Shown piece after piece: positions 1 through 8,046 of a stretch of 35,868 bases of DNA. Origin of the DNA: Planifilum sp021793745. GTDB taxonomy: Bacteria > Bacillota > Bacilli > Thermoactinomycetales > DSM-44946. The notes below the pieces were generated by a model. That model was not told the origin of the DNA, did no database searches, and worked only from the letters and a program-made list of their open reading frames with translations. The number at the start of each line of letters is the position of its first letter. The stretch's first letter is position 1. Where the stretch lies: contig CALKAM010000182.1 in assembly GCA_937983105.1 (NCBI GenBank), positions 1-35,868 on the forward strand, written 5' to 3'. Made by a program: the position numbers and the translations under genes.

Positions 1-1
1 G

Positions 2-1231
2 ATGGGACTGCTTCTCGTCGCCAGTCTGCTGCTCGCGGGATGCGGTCCCCAGGAGGAGGGTGACGCCCAGAGCGGCGGGAGTGAAGAGAAGCCGGAGAAG
101 CTGGTGGTCTGGGCGAACAATGATCCGGTTCAGTTGAAAAATACCCGGAAATTGGCCCAGGAGTATGAAAAGAAAACCGGTATCAAGGTGGAAGTGGTGC
201 CGGTCGATTTGTTGAAACAGCAGGAGAAGCTGGGGTTGGACGGTCCGGCGGGAAAAGGGGCGGACCTGGTGACCTGGCCCCATGACCAGTTGGGGGAGGC
301 GGTGATCAAGGGGTTGGTTCGTCCGCTGGAGCTGGAGTCGGATGTGACCGGCCAGTTCAGCGAATCGGCGGTTCAGGCCCTCACCTATGACGGTGAGTTG
401 TATGGGCTGCCGTACGTGACGGAAAGCATCGCCCTGATCTACAACAAAAAACTGATGCCCGAAGTACCTGAATCCTTTGAGGAATTGATCGATTTCGCCA
501 AGAAAAACACGGAGCCGGCGGAGAAGAAATACGGTCTTCTGTTTGAAGGGGCCAACTTCTACTACAGCTATTTTCTGATGGATGCGATGGGGGGCTATAT
601 CTTCAAAGAGGACGGCGGCAAGGTGAACACGGAGGATATCGGGCTGAACAATGAAGGTTCGAAAAAGGCGATGGAAACGCTGCAGGGATGGTACCAGGAG
701 AAGCTGCTTCCGATCAAAGTAACGGCGGACACGGTGAACGGGTTGTTTAAGGAAGGGAAAGCGGCGGCGGTAATCAACGGTCCCTGGGCGGTCAAGGATT
801 ACGAGCAGGCCGGTGTCGATTTCGCCGTGGCCCCGCTGCCGAGCATCGACGGGAAGACACCGCGGACCTTCATCGGCGTGAAGGGATGGTACGTGTCCGC
901 CTACAGCAAACACCCGGCCTGGGCGACGGATCTGCTGAAATTCTTTACGAGCAAGGAGTCGTTGCTCCTTCGTTTCCAAGAAACGGGTGAAATTCCGCCG
1001 CGCAAGGATCTTTTGGAGGATCCGGTCATCAAGGATGACCCGGTGGTAAGCGGATTTGCCAAGCAGGCGAGCAACGGGATTCCGATGCCCAATGTGCCGG
1101 AAATGGGGCAGGTTTGGGAGCCGATCGGCAACGCCATCACCTTCGTGGCGCAAGGCAAACAATCGCCGGAAAAGGCCTTGAATGATGCCGTCAGCATGAT
1201 CAAAGAGAAGATCCAGGCGCAAAAACAATGA
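2..1231 (+). CDS. malE: Maltose/maltodextrin ABC transporter substrate-binding lipoprotein (5' partial)
   Basis: Extracellular solute-binding protein (family 1) that captures maltose or maltodextrin and delivers it to the MalF/MalG permease encoded directly downstream. The sequence opens with a hydrophobic stretch ending in a lipobox (LLAGC, Cys14), then a Gly/Ser/Glu-rich linker and a mature domain starting near KLVVWAN, typical of MalE-like proteins, with GLPYVTES and NGPWAVKDY segments. The first visible ATG at position 2 is not preceded by basic residues, which a signal peptide normally has. The true start is therefore probably just outside the window and the entry is treated as 5'-partial. 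Sugar specificity is inferred from the amylolytic neighbours and could be a related oligosaccharide. Confidence 0.9.
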   Translation: MGLLLVASLLLAGCGPQEEGDAQSGGSEEKPEKLVVWANNDPVQLKNTRKLAQEYEKKTGIKVEVVPVDLLKQQEKLGLDGPAGKGADLVTWPHDQLGEAVIKGLVRPLELESDVTGQFSESAVQALTYDGELYGLPYVTESIALIYNKKLMPEVPESFEELIDFAKKNTEPAEKKYGLLFEGANFYYSYFLMDAMGGYIFKEDGGKVNTEDIGLNNEGSKKAMETLQGWYQEKLLPIKVTADTVNGLFKEGKAAAVINGPWAVKDYEQAGVDFAVAPLPSIDGKTPRTFIGVKGWYVSAYSKHPAWATDLLKFFTSKESLLLRFQETGEIPPRKDLLEDPVIKDDPVVSGFAKQASNGIPMPNVPEMGQVWEPIGNAITFVAQGKQSPEKALNDAVSMIKEKIQAQKQ

Positions 1232-1244
1232 GGGGGATCGGTGA

Positions 1245-1267
1245 GGCGGCGCCCCTGCGGCGCCGCC
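1245..1267 (+). other. GC-rich hairpin between malE and malF
   Basis: A perfect 9-bp inverted repeat (GGCGGCGCC / GGCGCCGCC) with a 5-nt loop lies 14 bases after the malE stop. No T-run follows. In ABC operons, hairpins at this place usually stabilise the upstream binding-protein mRNA or partly terminate transcription, so that MalE exceeds the permeases. That role is inferred here. Confidence 0.6.
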
Positions 1268-1301
1268 CGCCGCTCCGATGGATAGAAGGGGTAAGAAATT
1301 C

Positions 1302-2606
1302 ATGGACACGCTCCAAGTGCAACCATCAACCGAGCGAAACTGGGGGCCGCGTCACAGGGCGGCGCTCTTGTCGGCGCTTTCGATGGGACTCGGCCAAATG
1401 TACAATCGCCAATGGGTGAAAGGAATTCTTCTATTCGTACTGCAGCTATCCTATCTGGGTGTCTTCTACGATCTCTTCAATATGGGGCTATGGGGGATCG
1501 TCACCCTGGGGACGAAACCCTTCCGCGACCATTCGATCCAGCTGTTGGCGGAAGGGATCATCGCCCTGATACTGCTCGCCTTCGGCCTGTTCTGTTACAT
1601 CCTGTGCATCCGGGATGCCTACCGGGTGGGGAGGATGCGGGAACAGGGGCTGCGACCTCCGGGCGTGTGGGATACCTACCGGGCGGTGACGGACAAGGGA
1701 TATCCGTATCTGTTGATCGCCCCGGGGTTGTTCCTTTTAGTCTTCGTCGTCCTGTTTCCGCTGCTGTTCATGGTCCTTTTGGCCTTTACCAATTTCGATC
1801 TGTATCACTGGCCGCCGGCCAAATTGGTGGATTGGGTGGGATTTTCCAACTTCGTTCAACTTTTTCAACTGGAGATCTGGCGCAATTCCTTTTTCAACGT
1901 GATGTCCTGGACCGTGGTGTGGACATTGGTTTCCACGACGGTGCAGTTCGCCCTGGGACTCCTTTTGTCCGTGCTGCTCAATCTGGAACGGGTGAAGGGG
2001 AAAAAGCTGTTCCGAACCATCTTGATCCTGCCCTGGGCGGTTCCTTCCTTCGTTTCCGTCCTGGTGTTTGCCGGGATGTTTAACGACGATTTCGGACCGA
2101 TCAATCAGATGCTGGAGGCGATCGGGTTGGGGGCGATCCCCTGGTTGACCGATCCCTTCTGGACCAAGGTGGCCATTTTGCTCATTCAATTCTGGCTGGG
2201 CTTCCCCTTCAACCTGGCCCTGTGCACCGGCATCCTGCAGACGATCCCTGCGGATTTGTACGAGGCGGCGGAGGTGGACGGGGCGACGCCATGGCAGAAG
2301 TTGAAGGATATCACACTGCCGTTGGTGTTGTATGCCACCGCTCCCTTGCTGATCGTCCAATACGCCGGAAACTTCAACAACTTCACCGTGATTTACCTGT
2401 TTAACAAGGGAGGACCGGCGGTGCCGGGACAAACCGCCGGGGGGTCGGACATCCTGATTTCCTGGGTGTTCAAGCTCACCTTTGAGACCCAGAAGTTCAA
2501 CTACGCCGCGGCGGTATCCATCATCATCGGCGTAATCGTGGCGGTGTTGGCCGTCTGGCAGTTCCGGCAAACCCGATCCTTCAAGGAAGAGGATTTGATA
2601 CAATGA
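1302..2606 (+). CDS. malF: Maltodextrin ABC transporter permease MalF
   Basis: Integral membrane permease of a carbohydrate ABC importer, 434 residues. An N-terminal extension (residues about 17-45) carries an extra hydrophobic segment; another follows near residues 80-100, then the usual six-helix core. The EAA loop that contacts the ATPase is seen as YEAAEVDGATPWQKLKDITLPL near residue 318. I chose ATG 1302 because GAAGGGG lies about 10 bases upstream, whereas the in-frame ATG at 1278 has no ribosome-binding site and abuts the malE-malF hairpin. It overlaps malG by ATGA, indicating translational coupling. No ATPase gene is present in the operon. Confidence 0.92.
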   Translation: MDTLQVQPSTERNWGPRHRAALLSALSMGLGQMYNRQWVKGILLFVLQLSYLGVFYDLFNMGLWGIVTLGTKPFRDHSIQLLAEGIIALILLAFGLFCYILCIRDAYRVGRMREQGLRPPGVWDTYRAVTDKGYPYLLIAPGLFLLVFVVLFPLLFMVLLAFTNFDLYHWPPAKLVDWVGFSNFVQLFQLEIWRNSFFNVMSWTVVWTLVSTTVQFALGLLLSVLLNLERVKGKKLFRTILILPWAVPSFVSVLVFAGMFNDDFGPINQMLEAIGLGAIPWLTDPFWTKVAILLIQFWLGFPFNLALCTGILQTIPADLYEAAEVDGATPWQKLKDITLPLVLYATAPLLIVQYAGNFNNFTVIYLFNKGGPAVPGQTAGGSDILISWVFKLTFETQKFNYAAAVSIIIGVIVAVLAVWQFRQTRSFKEEDLIQ

Positions 2607-3448
2607 GCGGAATCAAAGGAAAATGGAGTCTCGGCTTGGTGTTGATATATGCGTTTCTGCTTCTCATGGTCGTGATCACCCTGTACCCGTTGCTCTGGGT
2701 GGTGGGCTCTTCTCTCAATCCGGGGACCAGCCTGTTTTCCAGTACCCTGATTCCGAAGAACGCCACGCTGGACCACTACATCTGGCTGTTTACCAGCCCC
2801 GACAGCCAATATTTGACCTGGTACAAAAACACCCTGAAGATCGCCCTGGTCAACGCGGTGGTGTCGGTCGTCCTGACGACGGGGATGGCCTACGCCTTTT
2901 CCCGGTACCGGTTTATCGGGCGAAGGTATGGACTCGTCGCCTTTCTGGCGCTGCAGATGTTTCCCCAGGCGATGTCGATGGTCGCCCTGTACATCCTGCT
3001 AAACGAGATCGGCCTGTTGGACACCCACCTGGGGCTGATCCTCGTCTACGCCGGGGCGCAGATTCCCTTCAACACCTGGCTGGTGAAGGGGTACTTCGAC
3101 ACGATTCCGAGGAGCCTGGACGAGGCCGCCCGCATCGACGGAGCGGGGCACAACACGGTTTTCTTCCGGATCATGCTTCCCTTGGCCCGGCCGATTATCG
3201 CCGTGGTTGCCCTGTTCAATTTCATGGGACCGATGACCGATTTCCTGCTGCCGCGGATCGTTTTGACCAATCCGGAGAAATGGACGCTGGCGGTGGGGTT
3301 GTTCGGGTTTATCAGCGACAAGTTCGGCCAGAACTTCACCGTGTTCGCTGCCGGATCCGTGTTGATCGCTCTGCCCATCGCCCTCTTTTTCCTGGCGATG
3401 CAGCGGTATTTCATCTCGGGCCTCACGGCGGGGGCGACCAAGGGTTGA
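2603..3448 (+). CDS. malG: Maltodextrin ABC transporter permease MalG
   Basis: Second membrane subunit of the sugar importer, 281 residues, usual length for the family. There is an N-terminal membrane helix (about residues 10-32) and an EAA motif SLDEAARIDGAGHNTVFFRI near residue 170; further hydrophobic helices follow. The C-terminus (GLTAGATKG) is close to that of other MalG proteins. The start overlaps the malF stop (ATGA). It partners MalE and MalF to import maltodextrins, which the two downstream glycosidases would break down in the cytoplasm. Confidence 0.93.
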   Translation: MSGIKGKWSLGLVLIYAFLLLMVVITLYPLLWVVGSSLNPGTSLFSSTLIPKNATLDHYIWLFTSPDSQYLTWYKNTLKIALVNAVVSVVLTTGMAYAFSRYRFIGRRYGLVAFLALQMFPQAMSMVALYILLNEIGLLDTHLGLILVYAGAQIPFNTWLVKGYFDTIPRSLDEAARIDGAGHNTVFFRIMLPLARPIIAVVALFNFMGPMTDFLLPRIVLTNPEKWTLAVGLFGFISDKFGQNFTVFAAGSVLIALPIALFFLAMQRYFISGLTAGATKG

Positions 3449-3479
3449 CAGAAGGGAAGCAAAGGAGTGATCCTGCTCG

Positions 3480-5234
3480 ATGTTGAAGGAAGCGATTTTT
3501 CACCGACCGGAGGGGGCCTATGCCCATCCCGCCGGCTCCCGGGAACTCCGCGTCCGGCTGCGGGCCCGGCGGGGGGATCTGATCGCCTGCCACCTTCTCC
3601 ACGGCGATCGGTATGGCCGGGAGGAGGAGGAGCTCCGGCTCGAAAAGGTGGGCTCCGATGAGCTCTTCGATTGGTTTGAGGGAGTGGTTCCTTCGGCCAC
3701 CCGCCGTATCCGCTACGCCTTTTACCTGGAGGGCGAGGAGGGCGGCCTGTGGTACGGGGAGCGGGGACTATCCCCCGAACGGGGGGAGGCGGGGATTTTT
3801 CAGTATCCCTATCTCTGTGAGGGGGACCGGATCCGCGTACCGGAGTGGGCGAAGGACGGGATCGTGTATCAGATTTTTCCCGATCGCTTCTGCAACGGAG
3901 ACGAGGGGAATGATCCGGTGGGAACCGAACCCTGGGATCCCGGGGCCCGCCCGCGCTCCGACAGCTTTTACGGGGGCGATCTGCAGGGGATGATCGAGAA
4001 GTTGCCCTACCTGGAAGCGCTGGGCGTCAACGTGCTCTACCTCACGCCCATCTTTCAGTCCCCTTCCAACCACAAATACGATACGACGGATTACTATCGG
4101 GTGGATCCCGCCTTCGGGGATGCGGAAACCTTGAAGGAACTGGTCCGCCGGGCTCACCGGCGGGGGATCCGGGTCATCTTGGATGCGGTGTTCAACCATG
4201 CCGGATACTTCTTTTTCGCCTTTCAGGATGTGTTGGAAAAAGGGGCGGATTCCCCCTACGCCGATTGGTTTTTCATCGAAGGTTTTCCCGTCGTCACCGA
4301 GCCGCAGCCCAACTATGAAACCTTTGCCAACGGGGTTTGGAACATGCCCAAGCTGAACACGGCCCATCCCGAGGTCCGGGCGTATCTGCTCGATGTGGCG
4401 GAGTATTGGACCCGGGAGGCGGAGATCGACGGATGGCGCCTCGACGTGGCCAACGAGGTGGATCACCGTTTTTGGCGGGCGTTCCGGGACCGGGTCAAAG
4501 GCGTGAACCCGGAGGCGCTGATCGTGGGGGAGATTTGGCATGATGCGGGACCGTGGCTCCAGGGGGATCAATTCGATTCGGTGATGAATTATCTGTTCCG
4601 GGATGCCGTGCTGGACTTCTTTGCCTCGGGGAAAATGGGTCCCGACCGCTTTGATGCCCTCTTGACCCGGTCCCGGATGCTTTACCCGGAGCAAGCCACT
4701 TTCGCGATGTTCAACCTGCTGGGGTCCCACGATACGGAGCGATTTCTCACCGCCTGCGGGGGCCGGCTGGAGCGGATGCGCCTGGCGGTGTTGTTTCAGA
4801 TGACGTATCCGGGGATGCCGATGATCTATTATGGCGACGAGGTGGGCATGACCGGGGGGACGGATCCCGATTGTCGCCGGCCCATGGTGTGGGAGGAGGA
4901 GAAGCAAAACCGGGAGCTGCTCTCCTTTTACCGGCGGCTCATTTCCCTGCGAAAGGAGCTGCGTCCCCTGCGGCGGGGAGACTTCCGGACATGGCTGGTG
5001 GATCCGCTTCGCAATCTCTACGGCTTCCTGCGGCGGGACGGCGGGGAATGCGTCGGAGTGCTTCTCAACAACAGCCCGCAGGAACAGGAGATCGAGTTGG
5101 ATCCTCATCCCTTCGGCGGGGCGAACCGGTTGAGGGATGCCCTTTCCGGAAAAACGGCGGACGCGGCGGGGAGAAGCCGCTTGCCCTGGCGGTTGGCCCC
5201 TTTTCAGGGAGCGATCCTCGCTCCGGTGGAATAG
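3480..5234 (+). CDS. Neopullulanase/cyclomaltodextrinase/maltogenic amylase, GH13
   Basis: Cytoplasmic alpha-glycosidase of 584 residues, expected to hydrolyse imported maltodextrins, cyclodextrins or pullulan fragments. An N-terminal beta-domain of CBM34 type (residues 1-120) precedes the (beta/alpha)8 barrel. Conserved GH13 regions are visible: DAVFNH (235-240), GWRLDVANE with nucleophile Asp322, EIWHDA with acid/base Glu351, and LLGSHDTE with Asp418. There is no signal peptide, which agrees with acting on sugars brought in by the upstream transporter. AGGAG lies upstream of ATG 3480, 31 bases after malG. Neopullulanase, cyclomaltodextrinase and maltogenic amylase cannot be told apart by sequence reading alone. 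Confidence 0.9.
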   Translation: MLKEAIFHRPEGAYAHPAGSRELRVRLRARRGDLIACHLLHGDRYGREEEELRLEKVGSDELFDWFEGVVPSATRRIRYAFYLEGEEGGLWYGERGLSPERGEAGIFQYPYLCEGDRIRVPEWAKDGIVYQIFPDRFCNGDEGNDPVGTEPWDPGARPRSDSFYGGDLQGMIEKLPYLEALGVNVLYLTPIFQSPSNHKYDTTDYYRVDPAFGDAETLKELVRRAHRRGIRVILDAVFNHAGYFFFAFQDVLEKGADSPYADWFFIEGFPVVTEPQPNYETFANGVWNMPKLNTAHPEVRAYLLDVAEYWTREAEIDGWRLDVANEVDHRFWRAFRDRVKGVNPEALIVGEIWHDAGPWLQGDQFDSVMNYLFRDAVLDFFASGKMGPDRFDALLTRSRMLYPEQATFAMFNLLGSHDTERFLTACGGRLERMRLAVLFQMTYPGMPMIYYGDEVGMTGGTDPDCRRPMVWEEEKQNRELLSFYRRLISLRKELRPLRRGDFRTWLVDPLRNLYGFLRRDGGECVGVLLNNSPQEQEIELDPHPFGGANRLRDALSGKTADAAGRSRLPWRLAPFQGAILAPVE

Positions 5235-5301
5235 GGATTTTTCCGTCGAAAGACTGTGCAAAGAATGGGCCGAGAAAATGATGGGAGATGGAGGGAAAAG
5301 G

Positions 5302-7272
5302 ATGGGCGAGAAGCCGTATCTGATCGATGGGGTGGTTGGGAACGGACGGATGCTGGCTGCGTTGGGGGGAAACGGAAGGATCTACCGCCTGTGGTGGCCG
5401 CGAATCGATTTTCCCCAGCACGTGCGGGAGATGGTTGCCGGAATCCATTGCCCGGAAACGGCGGAGGGGGTCCTCTGGCTCCACAGCGGGGACGAGTGGT
5501 CGCATCAGCAGCGCTATGACGGGGATACGCCCGTTCTCATCACCGAGGCCTTTCACAAAAGGATCAAGCTTCGCGTCGTCGGTGAGGATTTTGCCGTACC
5601 CGGAGAGGATGTGCTGGTCCGGCGGTACCGCATCACCAATGGGTCCGACCGCACCGTGCCCCTTCGTTTTCTCTACGTTTCGTCGATGGAGATCGCGGAG
5701 AGCCCGAAATATAACACCGTTGCCTTTGATGAAGGGGCGGATGCGCTCCTTCATTTCCGCCACCGCTTTGCCTTTGCCCTCGGGGGGGATCGTCCCTGTT
5801 GCGGCTACCAGGCGGGGAAGGCGGTGGAGGATGCGGCCGACGGCTTCCTTCAGGGCAACCGGATCGCCATGGAGCCGGAGGGGGCCCTCGCCTGGGATTT
5901 GGGCCGGCTGGCACCGGGGGACACGGAGGAACTCACCCTGTACCTGGCGGCGGGGGAGGGGAGGGATGCCGCCCTTTCTGCCCTGGAAAGGGCGAAGGGG
6001 AGCGGCTTCCGTGTGCTGCGGGAACAGACGGTCGCTCACTGGAGGGAGTATCTGGAATCGGCCCGGCCCGTTTTTACCGGCGACGAGGTGGTGGATCGGC
6101 TGTACCGGCGATCGCTGGTGGTTTTCAAGCTGATGAGCGACGAGCGGGACGGGGGGATGATCGCCGCTCCGGAGTTTGACGAAACCTTCAGCCGGTGCGG
6201 CGGCTACGCCTACTGCTGGGGGCGCGACGCCGCCTATATTGCGACGGCCATCGATCGGGCCGGCTTTTCCGAGATGACCCGGCGCTTCTACCGCTGGACG
6301 GTGAAGGTTCAAAATTCCGACGGGTCCTGGGACCAGCGTCACTATTTGGACGGCTTCCTCGCTCCATGCTGGGGAATGCAGATCGATGAGACCGGGTCCA
6401 TTCTCTGGGGAATGTGGCGCCACTTTGAGGAGACGGGGGATGCTTCCTTCCTGGAGGAGGTGTGGGAGGCGGTCGAAAGGGGGGCGGAATTTCTGATCCG
6501 CTTCCTCGATCCGGAGACCGGCTTGCCCCGTCCCAGCCGCGATCTGTGGGAAGAGCGGGACGGGGAGCACACCTACTCGGCGGCGGCGGTCTACGGCGGG
6601 CTGGTCGGTGCCGCGGAGATCGCCCGGGCGCGGGGGCGGATGGATCAGGCGGAAGCATGGCAAAGGGCCGCCGAAGGGATTCGGGGAGCGATCTCCCATC
6701 GGCTGTGGAACCCGGAGCGGAAAGCCTTTCTTCGGGGGCTCAAGCGGGCCGTCAGCCGGGAAGTGTACGAAGCGGCGGCCCGGGAGGGGAAGAAGGTGGT
6801 GGCAGAGACCGATTCCAAGGGATACGTGACGTACCGGGTGTGGGAGGATCCGGTGATTGACGCCAGTTTGCTCGGTCTTTCGGTTCCCTTCGACCTGTTC
6901 CCCGCCGGCGATGAACGGGTGGTCCAGACGGCAGCGGCGGTGGAGCGCTGCCTGAGCACCTCTCCGGCCGGCGGCATCAAGCGGTATGAGGACGATCCCT
7001 ATATCGGCGGGAACCCCTGGATCATCACCACCCTGTGGCTGGCCCAATACCTGGTGAAGGCCGGCCGCACGGAGGAGGCGCTCCGCTGGTTCCGCTGGGC
7101 GGTGGATCACCGCACTTCCCTCGACCTGCTTCCGGAGCAGGTGGACCGCAACACGGGGAAAGCCGCCTGGGTGGTGCCCCTCACCTGGTCCCATGCCATG
7201 TTTGTCCTGACGGTGTTGGATCTGATGGAGGCCGGGGCTTTCAACGTCAACTCCCGCCAGGCCGGATCGTGA
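5302..7272 (+). CDS. Glycoside hydrolase family 15 (glucoamylase-like)
   Basis: Likely a cytoplasmic glucoamylase/glucodextranase-type enzyme releasing glucose from the non-reducing ends of maltodextrins, 656 residues. The N-terminal beta-sandwich begins near GNGRMLAALGGNGRIYRLW, as in prokaryotic GH15 enzymes, and is followed by an (alpha/alpha)6 barrel. The general acid is one of the glutamates in DLWEER (residues 414-419) and the general base is Glu612 in LLPEQ. There is no signal peptide. ATG 5302 was chosen because GGAGGG sits 6 bases upstream; in-frame ATGs at 5278 and 5281 and an earlier start inside the GH13 gene lack such a site. It is the last gene of the operon and is followed by a strong terminator. 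Confidence 0.88.
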   Translation: MGEKPYLIDGVVGNGRMLAALGGNGRIYRLWWPRIDFPQHVREMVAGIHCPETAEGVLWLHSGDEWSHQQRYDGDTPVLITEAFHKRIKLRVVGEDFAVPGEDVLVRRYRITNGSDRTVPLRFLYVSSMEIAESPKYNTVAFDEGADALLHFRHRFAFALGGDRPCCGYQAGKAVEDAADGFLQGNRIAMEPEGALAWDLGRLAPGDTEELTLYLAAGEGRDAALSALERAKGSGFRVLREQTVAHWREYLESARPVFTGDEVVDRLYRRSLVVFKLMSDERDGGMIAAPEFDETFSRCGGYAYCWGRDAAYIATAIDRAGFSEMTRRFYRWTVKVQNSDGSWDQRHYLDGFLAPCWGMQIDETGSILWGMWRHFEETGDASFLEEVWEAVERGAEFLIRFLDPETGLPRPSRDLWEERDGEHTYSAAAVYGGLVGAAEIARARGRMDQAEAWQRAAEGIRGAISHRLWNPERKAFLRGLKRAVSREVYEAAAREGKKVVAETDSKGYVTYRVWEDPVIDASLLGLSVPFDLFPAGDERVVQTAAAVERCLSTSPAGGIKRYEDDPYIGGNPWIITTLWLAQYLVKAGRTEEALRWFRWAVDHRTSLDLLPEQVDRNTGKAAWVVPLTWSHAMFVLTVLDLMEAGAFNVNSRQAGS

Positions 7273-7284
7273 TGGAAAACAGCG

Positions 7285-7313
7285 AACCCTGCGGCGTTGG
7301 CCGCAGGGTTTTG
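7285..7313 (+). terminator. Rho-independent terminator of the maltodextrin operon
   Basis: Inverted repeat AACCCTGCGGC / GCCGCAGGGTT (11 bp, loop GTTG) runs into a short T-rich tail (TTTTG), 12 bases after the GH15 stop codon. Confidence 0.85.
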
Positions 7314-7408
7314 TCCTCCTTTGAGGGGGGAGAGGATCGGTGCCGGTTATGATCCATTTCGCGTCGCTTTCCGCCCACCGGCCGGGATCCTGGGTTGCGG
7401 CCGGGGTT

Positions 7409-7891
7409 TTACGGCTTTTCCAACAGCGCTTCGATATCCTTGGCGATCCGCCGGGGGGATGTCTGCGGAGCGTACCGCTTGACCGCTTCGCCGCGTCGGT
7501 TCACCAAAAACTTGGTGAAGTTCCACTTGATTTCCTTGCCGAGCACCCCCGGGGACGTTTCCGTCAGGTACTTGAACAGGGGATGGGTGTCCGGCCCCTT
7601 GACGTTGACTTTGCTGAAAAGAGGAAAGGTGACCCGGTAATTGGTTTCGCAAAACCGTTGGATTTCTTCCTCCGTTCCCGGTTCCTGGTTGGCGAATTGG
7701 TTGCAGGGGAAGGCTAGGATCTCCAATCCCCGCTCCCGGTATGTCTCGTAGAGCTGTTGCAGCTCCCGGTATTGGGAGGTAAATCCGCAGCGGCTCGCCG
7801 TGTTGACAATCAACAGAACGCGCCCTTCATAATCGGACAGGGATTTTTCCTCCCCGGTGATGATCCGGGCGCTGTAAGCATAGACGCTCAT
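7409..7891 (-). CDS. bsaA: Glutathione peroxidase-like thiol peroxidase (cysteine form)
   Basis: Thioredoxin-fold peroxidase that reduces hydroperoxides, 160 residues, cytoplasmic. Family motifs are clear: NTASRCGFTSQY with the peroxidatic Cys35, LAFPCNQFANQEPG (Cys63, Gln65) and IKWNFTKFLVN with the Trp/Asn of the catalytic tetrad. Bacterial enzymes of this class usually use thioredoxin rather than glutathione. The catalytic residue is Cys (TGC/TGT-type codon), not selenocysteine, although the gene lies directly downstream of selA. ATG 7891 is preceded by GAGGAGGGG; a longer reading frame upstream runs across selA and is not real. It is probably the third gene of a selD-selA-gpx transcript, separated from selA by 155 bases. 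Confidence 0.9.
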   Translation of the reverse strand: MSVYAYSARIITGEEKSLSDYEGRVLLIVNTASRCGFTSQYRELQQLYETYRERGLEILAFPCNQFANQEPGTEEEIQRFCETNYRVTFPLFSKVNVKGPDTHPLFKYLTETSPGVLGKEIKWNFTKFLVNRRGEAVKRYAPQTSPRRIAKDIEALLEKP

Positions 7892-8046
7892 GGGGGGCCC
7901 CTCCTCATCGATTGTTTTTGCTGAAGACAGGGTTTCGATCCCTTTCGCCGAGGGCGGGGAAGGGATTGTTCGGTTGCGGACAAACGCCTCCGGCATCGAT
8001 TTCTCGGTCACTGGTGCCGACATCGTTTTCGGGAACTCTCCCTCCG

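Noticed and set aside
5065..7194. A 709-codon minus-strand open frame over the GH15 gene
   Set aside because: Proline/histidine/arginine-rich antisense translation of a GC-rich real gene; no recognisable domain.
7378..7410. CCGGCC / GGCCGG hairpin followed by GGTTTT (plus strand) at the gpx stop
   Set aside because: The 15-base loop and very short T-tail make it weak, and the mal operon already has a strong terminator upstream.
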